Origin: JANMDU01 sp043777675
Lineage (GTDB): Bacteria; Pseudomonadota; Gammaproteobacteria; Burkholderiales; Burkholderiaceae_C
Direction of reading: 5' to 3'
Length of the DNA stretch: 64,000 nucleotides
Assembly (NCBI GenBank): GCA_043777675.1
Contig: JAYWHR010000009.1
Span: forward strand, 6,001 to 70,000
Shown: in pieces, positions 42,399 to 49,348 of the stretch
Numbering within the stretch: the first letter of the stretch is position 1
Layout: each line of letters opens with the position of its first letter
Position numbers and translations under genes: made by a program
The notes under the pieces: model-generated
Databases searched by the model: none
Seen by the model: the letters and a program-made list of their open reading frames with translations, nothing else
Told to the model about the DNA's origin: nothing

Positions 42399-43886
42399 TT
42401 AAGCGGCCTCTTTCATAGCGGGAGTGCTTAACTCCACAAATTCGAGCACGAGATTGCGGGCAACGAGCGAGCGATATGCCCAAGTGGCGCGCAGGCCATC
42501 GCGAGCGGGGAAGCTGGCGGAAATCGCTGCGTCAATCTCGCTGGCCTTCACATCAAAAGGCGATTTCCCCTCGAGCACGGCCTCGATTTTAGGCGCGCGG
42601 CAAGGCGAAGGCGCCATGCCGTTGTAGGCCAACTTGACGTTTTTGAGCTTGCCGTTTGAAAGCTCAAAGCTCATCGCGGCGCAAGTAGCGGAGATGTCTT
42701 GATCGAAACGTTTGCTGATTTTGTGCGCCTTGAATTGGCTGCCCGATTTGGGCTTGGGCAGCTCAATTGCGATAATGAATTCACCGGCCTGCATCACATT
42801 GGCTTTCATGCCCGTGTAGAAAGCATCCAGCGCCACCACGCGCTTCTTATCGCCTTTGCGCAAATGCAGCGTGGCACCCAAAGCCATCAAGCAAGGCATC
42901 GTGTCGCCAATCGGTGAGCCGTTGGCAATATTGCCTGCAAGAGTCGCGGTAGAGCGGATCGGCGGCGAACCAAAGCGGCGCAGCACTTCAGCGAAATCAG
43001 GATAAGCCTCGCTCACCAAATTCATCACTTGTTCCAGTGGCACAGCCGCACCAATCATCCAGATCGAGGCAGTTTCCTTCACCGCTAGCAGCTCAGCCAC
43101 ATTGCCCAAATAGCAAATATTCTCAGGGCGAGCAAACTGTTTGTTGACCTGCAAGCCAATCTCTGTGCTGCCCGCTAGCAGCGTGGCTTGCGGATAGTCT
43201 TTCAAATATTGAGCCACTTCATCCACAGTAGATGGCGAGACGAACTCGCTGCCTTTTTTCGTGCGCACCACAGGCTGAATCACCATCTGGCCTTCCAGCC
43301 CGAGCGTAGGCTGCTTGTCTCGCGCAATTTCTTTGAGCAAAGCCACGTCTTGTGCATCTTCAATTTTGAGCTCAGCCGCAGGCCGCTGGCAAGCTTTCAA
43401 AGTTGCATCAATGATGGGTTTGTAGCCCGTGCAGCGGCACAGATTGCCAGAGAGCGCATCGTTCACCTGCGTGCGGGAGGGACTTGCAATCGTCTGCACC
43501 ATACCCGCCAAACTCATCACAATCCCCGGCGTACAAAAGCCGCATTGCGAGCCAAAGCAATCAACCATTTCCTTTTGAATCGGGTGCAGCGTGCCATCCG
43601 CTTTCTTCAAGCTCTCTACCGTCTTGAGCGATTTGCCATCCAGCGTAGGCAGAAGCTGCATGCAAGAGTTCACAGGCACATAATCGACACCCGTGCCCTT
43701 CACATCAAGTTGCCCAACCAGCACCACACAAGCCCCGCAATCGCCCTCTGCGCAGCCCTCTTTCGTGCCCGTCCGGTTCAGACCCTCGCGCAAATAATCC
43801 AGCACAGTCGTCGTGCGGCGCTTGCCTTGGGCTTCAACAATTTTGCCGTCTAGGACAAAGCGAACTGTATTGGTGACTCGGCTCAT
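42399..43886 (-). CDS. xdhA: Xanthine dehydrogenase small subunit XdhA
   Basis: A 495-residue subunit carrying the electron-transfer chain. The plant-type [2Fe-2S] motif is CAEGDCGACVVLVG, and the second cluster's Cys pairs are in CGSQCGFCTPGIVM and GNLCRCTGYKP. The FAD domain follows (TLLAGSTEIGLQV; GNIANGSPIGDTMP). Electrons go from molybdenum through the clusters to FAD and NAD. I start at 43886 (MSRVTNTVRFVLDG), preceded by AAGGGT; the frame is open to 43928. The TAA/ATG junction couples it to xdhB. Confidence 0.93.
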   Translation of the reverse strand: MSRVTNTVRFVLDGKIVEAQGKRRTTTVLDYLREGLNRTGTKEGCAEGDCGACVVLVGQLDVKGTGVDYVPVNSCMQLLPTLDGKSLKTVESLKKADGTLHPIQKEMVDCFGSQCGFCTPGIVMSLAGMVQTIASPSRTQVNDALSGNLCRCTGYKPIIDATLKACQRPAAELKIEDAQDVALLKEIARDKQPTLGLEGQMVIQPVVRTKKGSEFVSPSTVDEVAQYLKDYPQATLLAGSTEIGLQVNKQFARPENICYLGNVAELLAVKETASIWMIGAAVPLEQVMNLVSEAYPDFAEVLRRFGSPPIRSTATLAGNIANGSPIGDTMPCLMALGATLHLRKGDKKRVVALDAFYTGMKANVMQAGEFIIAIELPKPKSGSQFKAHKISKRFDQDISATCAAMSFELSNGKLKNVKLAYNGMAPSPCRAPKIEAVLEGKSPFDVKASEIDAAISASFPARDGLRATWAYRSLVARNLVLEFVELSTPAMKEAA

Positions 43887-43960
43887 GAAATTTGTTACCC
43901 TTGTAGCGAGCCTCAATTTTATTTCCAAACTCGTATAGCTATCATACGAAATTCAATATA

Positions 43961-44131
43961 TCAACCAGATTTGGCGCGTCTGCAAGCTTCAGAGCAGTAT
44001 TTCACACTCTCCCAATTCTTCTCCCAAGCCTTGCGCCAAGTCATCTCTTTGCCGCATACAGCACAAGGCTTGCTCGGCAGATAAGACTTGTTCCCTCTGA
44101 AGTTGGTTTTGGAATGGTGTTTGTTCGGCAT
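43961..44131 (-). CDS. DUF2256 zinc-ribbon protein (56 residues)
   Basis: A very short gene easily missed by length cut-offs. It reads MPNKHHSKTNFRGNKSYLPS, then KPCAVCGKEMTWRKAWEKNW, then ESVKYCSEACRRAKSG and a TGA stop. The two Cys pairs (CAVC, CSEAC) and the WRKxWxxxWxxVKYCS pattern are those of DUF2256, a conserved family of unknown function. It lies between xdhA and the histidine kinase on the minus strand. No strong ribosome-binding site is seen before the ATG. Confidence 0.85.
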   Translation of the reverse strand: MPNKHHSKTNFRGNKSYLPSKPCAVCGKEMTWRKAWEKNWESVKYCSEACRRAKSG

Positions 44132-44277
44132 GAGGTGCACATTTTAGGAAATTCGAGCTCCGCTAATTTTGCAGCCTAAATTTCCGTCAGCAAGGATGTT
44201 TCCAGTTACAAACGTTCACTCGGAGTCGAGCATAAAAGCATAACATCACTGTATGTTTTTAATAGACGTGTCGGGGA

Positions 44278-45633
44278 ATGTTCTTGAAAATTATTTTACA
44301 AAAATTATTACGATTACCGTTCGCGATGCCTTTATTGGTTTCAGCCGTTTTGGTCTTAGCTCTTGTTGGAGAGGCTGCGTATCAATCTGCTAAATCAACA
44401 TTGACTGGAGGCATCGCGCTCACAGATGCTCGAATGGATACCACCAAATTACTTCAGCTGCTTACTGAGGCTGAATCCTCACAGCGCGGGTTTTTCCTGA
44501 CCAATAATTCGGCGTATCTAAACGCCTTTCATGATACAGAAAAGCAAATTAAGCAGAATGCCTATTTTTTGCATCGCATGGGCGCGCTTATCCACGATGA
44601 CTTTAACTCTAGCGACGAGATTCGCATGGCGGTCAATGTGAAATTTGAAGAGATGAACCGCAACTTAGAGTTAGCACAAAATAATCAACTTAACAAGGCC
44701 ATAGAAATAGTGCAATCAGGCGATGGCAAGCGCCAAATGGAGGCGCTGCAAAGCATGATTCAAGCCAAATTGAATATTGCTGAGCAACAGCAAATTGATG
44801 CGCGCATAGATATTTATGAAGCGCTTTTGTTTAACCGATTAGCTATCTTCGTGTTATCTTGTATCTTGGCTATTGGTCTTTATTTACATACGCTGCAATC
44901 TAATACGCTCGATCGTGAACGTGCAGATTACCAGAAAAAATTGGAGGACGAAGTTGCTGAAAAAAGCCGAGGTATCAAAACGTTAGCAGCTTGGCTAGAA
45001 ACTGCTCGGGAAGAAGAAAAATCTCACCTAGCCAGAGAATTACATGATGAATTAGGCGGCATACTGACTGCAGCGAAATACACCTTACTACGCATCCGCA
45101 ATAAGATGGCGCACGAGCCGCAGAATGCAGAATTGATTGAATCTCTTGTAGGCCACCTCAATCAGGGAATCGCACTGAAGCGAAGAATTATTGAGGATTT
45201 ACGGCCGACTACTTTAAGTATTTTAGGCTTCCATGTTGCGCTTGAAAACCTGTGCTCGCAAACCCAGCAACAACTCGGCGTGACAGTTACGGCAAATATC
45301 TCTTCAATTCATTTGAAGCCAGAGATGGAGTTAGCCATGTTTCGCGTTGCTCAGGAAGCGCTGGTTAATATCTCTAAATATGCCAAGGCTACACACATTT
45401 CAGTATTACTTGAGCAAAACGCTGGAGGCACGCTGTTGCGAATCATTGATAACGGCATCGGCTTCGACTTTAACCAGCAACAATCAGGACGCCATGGTGT
45501 AGCCGGGATGCAATTTCGAATGGAGAGTCACGGCGGTACGTTGACTATTTTTACCGAACCGAATCATGGCGCGACAGTAGAAGCCCGATTTCCGCATCTG
45601 ATTGTCACGCCAAAGTTGGCCGTCGTCGCTTGA
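44278..45633 (+). CDS. CHASE3-domain sensor histidine kinase (HisKA_3 type)
   Basis: A 451-residue membrane kinase. Helix 1 is at about 15-35; a periplasmic CHASE3 domain follows (LLTEAESSQRGFFLTNNSAY), and helix 2 is at about 186-206. A coiled linker leads to the dimerisation box LARELHDELGGILTAAKY, whose His is the phosphate acceptor, typical of NarX/DegS-like kinases. The ATPase has a QEALVNISKYAKATHISVLL N box and a DNGIGFDF G box. No response regulator is adjacent, so it is an orphan in this window. Lower GC than its neighbours hints at a different history. Confidence 0.88.
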   Translation: MFLKIILQKLLRLPFAMPLLVSAVLVLALVGEAAYQSAKSTLTGGIALTDARMDTTKLLQLLTEAESSQRGFFLTNNSAYLNAFHDTEKQIKQNAYFLHRMGALIHDDFNSSDEIRMAVNVKFEEMNRNLELAQNNQLNKAIEIVQSGDGKRQMEALQSMIQAKLNIAEQQQIDARIDIYEALLFNRLAIFVLSCILAIGLYLHTLQSNTLDRERADYQKKLEDEVAEKSRGIKTLAAWLETAREEEKSHLARELHDELGGILTAAKYTLLRIRNKMAHEPQNAELIESLVGHLNQGIALKRRIIEDLRPTTLSILGFHVALENLCSQTQQQLGVTVTANISSIHLKPEMELAMFRVAQEALVNISKYAKATHISVLLEQNAGGTLLRIIDNGIGFDFNQQQSGRHGVAGMQFRMESHGGTLTIFTEPNHGATVEARFPHLIVTPKLAVVA

Positions 45634-45639
45634 ACTGAT

Positions 45640-46392
45640 TCAACTCAGCGTATTGAAATAGTGATGCGTATCGGTGCGGTAATAGCCACGTCGTAATTCC
45701 ATCGGCTTGTCGCTATAAGTGAATGCAACCCGCTCGACGAATAGCAGGGGTGTTGAAAGTTTCACTTTCAACAACATACTCTGTTCACCCGATGCAAGCA
45801 ATGCACGAATTTTCTCATCTGCTCTGAGCATTCGCACGTTATATTCAGTTTCAAACAGCGCGTAGCTGGGACCAGGATAGCTGGCGAGTTGCTCCGCTGT
45901 TAAGCCTTTAAAGGCCACTGCGGGCAGCCAAATGTCTTCCAAAATCGTGGGTACGCCTTTAAAACCAAGCAGGCGGCGAGCTTGAATCACGGCATCGCCT
46001 GCGCGAAGGTTGAGGAGCTTGGCGATTTCTGCGCTGGCACGGCTTTTTTTGCATTCCAAAATTTCCCGCTCAGCCGGGCCTTCGCTACCTGGTGCACCAC
46101 TATCAGGCACGAGTTTCAAAAAACGGAATTGCACTTGTTTTTCTTCGTGCGTAGCCACGAATGTGCCTTTGCCTTGGCGGCGATTGACTAAGTTTTCTGC
46201 GGCCAACTCGTCAATTGCTTTGCGCACCGTGCCTTGGCTCACGCGGTAACGGGCGGCCAGATCAATTTCGCTGGGGATCGTCTCGCCCGGCATCCACTCG
46301 CCCGTTTGCAGGCTCTGCAAGATCAGGGTTTTGATTTGGCTGTAGAGCGGGGTAAAGGACGGCGCATCCAGCTTCTCGGGCGTATTAGCCAT
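45640..46392 (-). CDS. GntR-family regulator (HutC subfamily, UTRA domain)
   Basis: A 250-residue repressor-type protein. The winged helix is at about 18-85 (GETIPSEIDLAARYRVSQGT, then VRKAIDELAAENLVNRRQGK), and the UTRA effector domain spans about 100-245 (RLLGFKGVPTILEDIWLPAV). It is divergent from mdh across 184 bp containing a palindrome, so it probably controls the mdh-lyase-acnB genes and itself in response to a carboxylate or other small effector. That link is inferred from position. Confidence 0.88.
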   Translation of the reverse strand: MANTPEKLDAPSFTPLYSQIKTLILQSLQTGEWMPGETIPSEIDLAARYRVSQGTVRKAIDELAAENLVNRRQGKGTFVATHEEKQVQFRFLKLVPDSGAPGSEGPAEREILECKKSRASAEIAKLLNLRAGDAVIQARRLLGFKGVPTILEDIWLPAVAFKGLTAEQLASYPGPSYALFETEYNVRMLRADEKIRALLASGEQSMLLKVKLSTPLLFVERVAFTYSDKPMELRRGYYRTDTHHYFNTLS

Positions 46393-46428
46393 GGCAGGGG
46401 GAATAGGCTTAAAAAAAAGCTGAGTTTA

Positions 46429-46448
46429 TCTTATATAAGACATAAGAC
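46429..46448. promoter_or_regulatory. Probable GntR operator (TCTTATATAAGA)
   Basis: TCTTATATAAGA (46429-46440) is a perfect palindrome, followed at once by a half-like CATAAGAC. It lies 37 nt upstream of the gntR start and 130 nt upstream of mdh, well placed for a divergent operator. Confidence 0.6.
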
Positions 46449-46576
46449 AAAACGCTGAAATCTTGGTTTCGAGGGTAAACTCTAGGGGTTTTGCTGCAGC
46501 GCTTTGAAAGCTCATCGTTACAGAGCCGTTTCAACACCCAGTTTTATTTTTTTATCTTCTAACCTAGGAGCCTCCC

Positions 46577-47563
46577 ATGAGCAAGAAACCCGTTCGCGTA
46601 GCCGTTACCGGCGCTGCTGGCCAAATTGGCTATGCCCTGCTGTTCCGCATTGCCTCTGGCGAAATGCTGGGCAAAGATCAGCCTGTGATTTTGCAATTGC
46701 TTGAAATCCCCGATGAGAAAGCCCAAAACGCACTCAAAGGCGTCATGATGGAATTGGAAGATTGCGCCTTCCCATTGCTCGTGGGCATGGAAGCGCATTC
46801 TGACCCTCTTGGCGCCTTCAAAGACACTGACTACGCCTTGCTCGTTGGCTCACGCCCTCGCGGCCCCGGCATGGAGCGCGCTGAGCTCTTATCCATCAAC
46901 GGCGCGATTTTCACAGCACAAGGCAAGGCACTCAATGCTGTGGCTTCCCGCAATGTGCGCGTGCTCGTGGTGGGCAACCCAGCCAATACCAATGCCTACA
47001 TCGCGATGAAGAGCGCCCCCGATCTGCCGCGTAAAAACTTTACCGCCATGCTGCGCTTGGATCACAACCGCGCCGCCTCGCAAATCGCTGCCAAAACAGG
47101 CAAGGCTGTGGGCGATATTGAGAAACTCTGCGTTTGGGGCAACCACTCGCCCACGATGTATGCCGACTACCGCTTTGCTAACGTGGCTGGCGCATCCATC
47201 AAAGACATGATCAACGATCAAGAGTGGAACGCCAATACTTTCTTGCCAACGGTGGGCAAACGCGGTGCAGCCATCATTGCAGCGCGCGGCCTGTCTTCAG
47301 CAGCCTCAGCAGCGAATGCGGCCATTGACCACATGCGCGATTGGGCGCTCGGCACCAACGGCAAATGGGTCACGATGGGCATCCCATCCAATGGCGAATA
47401 CGGCATTCCGAAAGATGTGATGTTTGGCTTCCCCGTGACCTGCGAAGGTGGCGAATACAAGATCGTCGAAGGCCTTGCCATCGACGCCTTCAGCCAAGAG
47501 CGCATCAACCTCACGCTTAAAGAGCTCACCGATGAGCAAGCGGGCGTGGCTCACTTGGTCTAA
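46577..47563 (+). CDS. mdh: Malate dehydrogenase
   Basis: A 328-residue NAD enzyme of the TCA cycle. TGAAGQIGYALLFRIASGEM is the dinucleotide-binding loop. The substrate arginines and catalytic Asp/His region appear in GSRPRGPGMERAELL and VWGNHSPTMYAD, with His in GNHSPT as the proton acceptor. AGGAG precedes the ATG. It leads a probable operon with the CitE-like gene six nt behind. Confidence 0.97.
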   Translation: MSKKPVRVAVTGAAGQIGYALLFRIASGEMLGKDQPVILQLLEIPDEKAQNALKGVMMELEDCAFPLLVGMEAHSDPLGAFKDTDYALLVGSRPRGPGMERAELLSINGAIFTAQGKALNAVASRNVRVLVVGNPANTNAYIAMKSAPDLPRKNFTAMLRLDHNRAASQIAAKTGKAVGDIEKLCVWGNHSPTMYADYRFANVAGASIKDMINDQEWNANTFLPTVGKRGAAIIAARGLSSAASAANAAIDHMRDWALGTNGKWVTMGIPSNGEYGIPKDVMFGFPVTCEGGEYKIVEGLAIDAFSQERINLTLKELTDEQAGVAHLV

Positions 47564-47568
47564 GTGCG

Positions 47569-48633
47569 ATGCATCCACGCGAGGTTTTGCTCGGCTCTCA
47601 AGCAGCGGCTTTCGCTATGCCTGTGGTTGATCATTACTGCGGCGTGGAAGCGCGCATGAAAAAGTCTTTGGCGCTACAAGCCGAGTTGATTGAAGAATTC
47701 GGCGCTTGTGTGATGGATGTGACGCTAGACTGCGAAGACGGCGCACCTGCTGGCAAAGAGTTTGAGCATGCAAACTTAGTGCTGAATACGCTCCTTGCCG
47801 GCATAGAATGTTCGCGCAGTGCTATTAAAAGCATAGCTCCGCGTATTGGCGTGCGACTGCATGCCGTCGATCATGCTGCGTTTGCTGATGATGTACGCAT
47901 TATTGTGGGCGGTGCGGCGCAGCATTTGGCATACGTGATGATTCCCAAAGTGGAAACCGCTGCGGATGTAGATTTAGCCGCGAAAGCGATCGACTCAGCC
48001 GCAAGTCAAGCACGTGCTGCAAAGCTACCCATCCACGCGCTCATCGAATCCAGTGCAGCGGTCTCAAAAGTCTTTGAAATCGCAGCCCATCCCCGCGTGC
48101 AAAGCATCAGCTTCGGCCTGATGGATTTTGTCTCCAGCCATGGCGGTGCTATTCCTGCCAGCGCGATGAGTGCGCAGGGCCAGTTCACACATCCGCTGGT
48201 GATCCGCGCCAAATTGGAAATAGCCGCCGCCTGCCACGCCCATGGCAAAGTGCCTAGTCATTGCGTGGTCACAGAGTTTGCTGACACTGCCAAGCTGCAA
48301 GATGCCGCCACGCAAGCGAGCCAGCAGCTTGGATTTACTCGCATGTGGAGCATTCATCCAAGTCAAGTGCGCCCGATTCTAGAGGCTATGTCGCCGCAAT
48401 GGCGCGACATCGAAGCCGCGATGAAGATCGTCGCTCTTGGTGCAGACAGTCATTGGGCTCCAGCAAGTTTTAACGGCCACTTACACGATCGCGCCAGCTA
48501 CCGCTATTATTGGCAGTTGTTGGAGCGCGCATTTGCAACGGGCCGTCTGAATTTTGAGCATTTGCCCACCTGCTTGCATGAGTTCTTCACGCCGGCTTCC
48601 ACTACACCCGCATTAGAAAGCGCTGCACCATGA
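47569..48633 (+). CDS. HpcH/HpaI aldolase / citrate lyase beta-like protein
   Basis: A 354-residue CitE-superfamily protein. It shows DVTLDCEDGAPAGKEFEHAN, with acidic metal ligands, an RIGVRLHAVDH segment with the CoA/substrate Arg, and SISFGLMDFVSSHG; the C-terminal SIHPSQVRPI is typical. Members cleave or form C-C bonds of malyl- or citramalyl-type CoA esters; the exact substrate is unknown. Its place between mdh and acnB fits carboxylic acid metabolism. About 16 residues (LLAGIECSRSAIKSIA) come from a dispersed repeat. It overlaps the next gene by ATGA. Confidence 0.85.
   Translation: MHPREVLLGSQAAAFAMPVVDHYCGVEARMKKSLALQAELIEEFGACVMDVTLDCEDGAPAGKEFEHANLVLNTLLAGIECSRSAIKSIAPRIGVRLHAVDHAAFADDVRIIVGGAAQHLAYVMIPKVETAADVDLAAKAIDSAASQARAAKLPIHALIESSAAVSKVFEIAAHPRVQSISFGLMDFVSSHGGAIPASAMSAQGQFTHPLVIRAKLEIAAACHAHGKVPSHCVVTEFADTAKLQDAATQASQQLGFTRMWSIHPSQVRPILEAMSPQWRDIEAAMKIVALGADSHWAPASFNGHLHDRASYRYYWQLLERAFATGRLNFEHLPTCLHEFFTPASTTPALESAAP
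47792..47837 (-). repeat. Dispersed repeat R14, inside the CitE-like gene
   Basis: On the plus strand: TTGCCGGCATAGAATGTTCG, then CGCAGTGCTATTAAAAGCATAGC. The gene reads this complementary strand in its only open frame. Confidence 0.8.
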
Positions 48634-49241
48634 GATTACTATCACTTCGCTCGTTTACCGTCTTCGCCTCGCTGGCGTTGCTGGCCATCCCATCGGTCTA
48701 TGCGCAAACGGTAGCCAAGCAAAAAGCCACCAGCAATGCCGCAGACCGCGAAAAATTCAAGCAAGAGGCTGCTAGCAAGCCAGAGCCTGCGTTATCCGCT
48801 GATCTTTTAGCCATTGCAGAGCGCGTCCAAACCGGTCGCATTGCCTGCGAGTTAGGGCATAACGTGGGTCTAATCGCCGATGAAAAATCGCCAGGTTACT
48901 TCACCATCACCACGGGTAGCCAGCGATTTCGCGCTATCCCTGTGCCCACGACAACAGGCGCGATTCGCCTCGAAGATAAAGCACGCGGTGGCGTGTGGCT
49001 CCAGCTGGCCAATAAATCCATGCTGCTCGATGAAAAAAATGGCAGACGCTTGGCCGATGAATGCGTGAATTCCAGTCAGAAATTGGTGGCGGATGCGATG
49101 AAAGCTGCACCGCCGCCAAGCATCCTTGGCACACCATTAGGCACTGTGCCCAACGCAGCGCCTTTGCCACAGTCTGAGCCTAGTGTGCCTACTGCTGCAT
49201 CGGCGCCAGCTCCGGTCAACGTCAATGTAACCACTCGGTAA
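48630..49241 (+). CDS. Secreted hypothetical protein
   Basis: A 203-residue protein with a signal peptide (residues 1-25, SLALLAIPSVYAQ). A middle domain (about 55-150; IACELGHNVGLIADEKSPGY) has no recognised catalytic motif. The C-terminal tail is Pro/Ala-rich (about 158-203). No function is known. Its overlap with the CitE-like gene suggests co-translation within the mdh-acnB group. Confidence 0.75.
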   Translation: MRLLSLRSFTVFASLALLAIPSVYAQTVAKQKATSNAADREKFKQEAASKPEPALSADLLAIAERVQTGRIACELGHNVGLIADEKSPGYFTITTGSQRFRAIPVPTTTGAIRLEDKARGGVWLQLANKSMLLDEKNGRRLADECVNSSQKLVADAMKAAPPPSILGTPLGTVPNAAPLPQSEPSVPTAASAPAPVNVNVTTR

Positions 49242-49253
49242 CTTATGCACTGA

Positions 49254-49312
49254 ACGCTATCTTATTGATAGCTACCAACGCATATTTTATGCCGGCCACA
49301 GACATATTTTCT
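49254..49312 (+). repeat. Dispersed repeat R15, upstream of acnB
   Basis: CGCTATCTTATTGATAGCTA, then CAACGCATATTTTATGCCGG and a CATATTTT tail. It fills most of the gap before the acnB start. Confidence 0.8.
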
Positions 49313-49348
49313 TTATATTTTATCGATCTTCTCTCTTAGGAACACGTC

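Noticed and set aside
43188..43853. A 221-codon plus-strand frame opposite xdhA
   Set aside because: Arg/His-rich shadow of a gene with clear iron-sulfur and FAD motifs.
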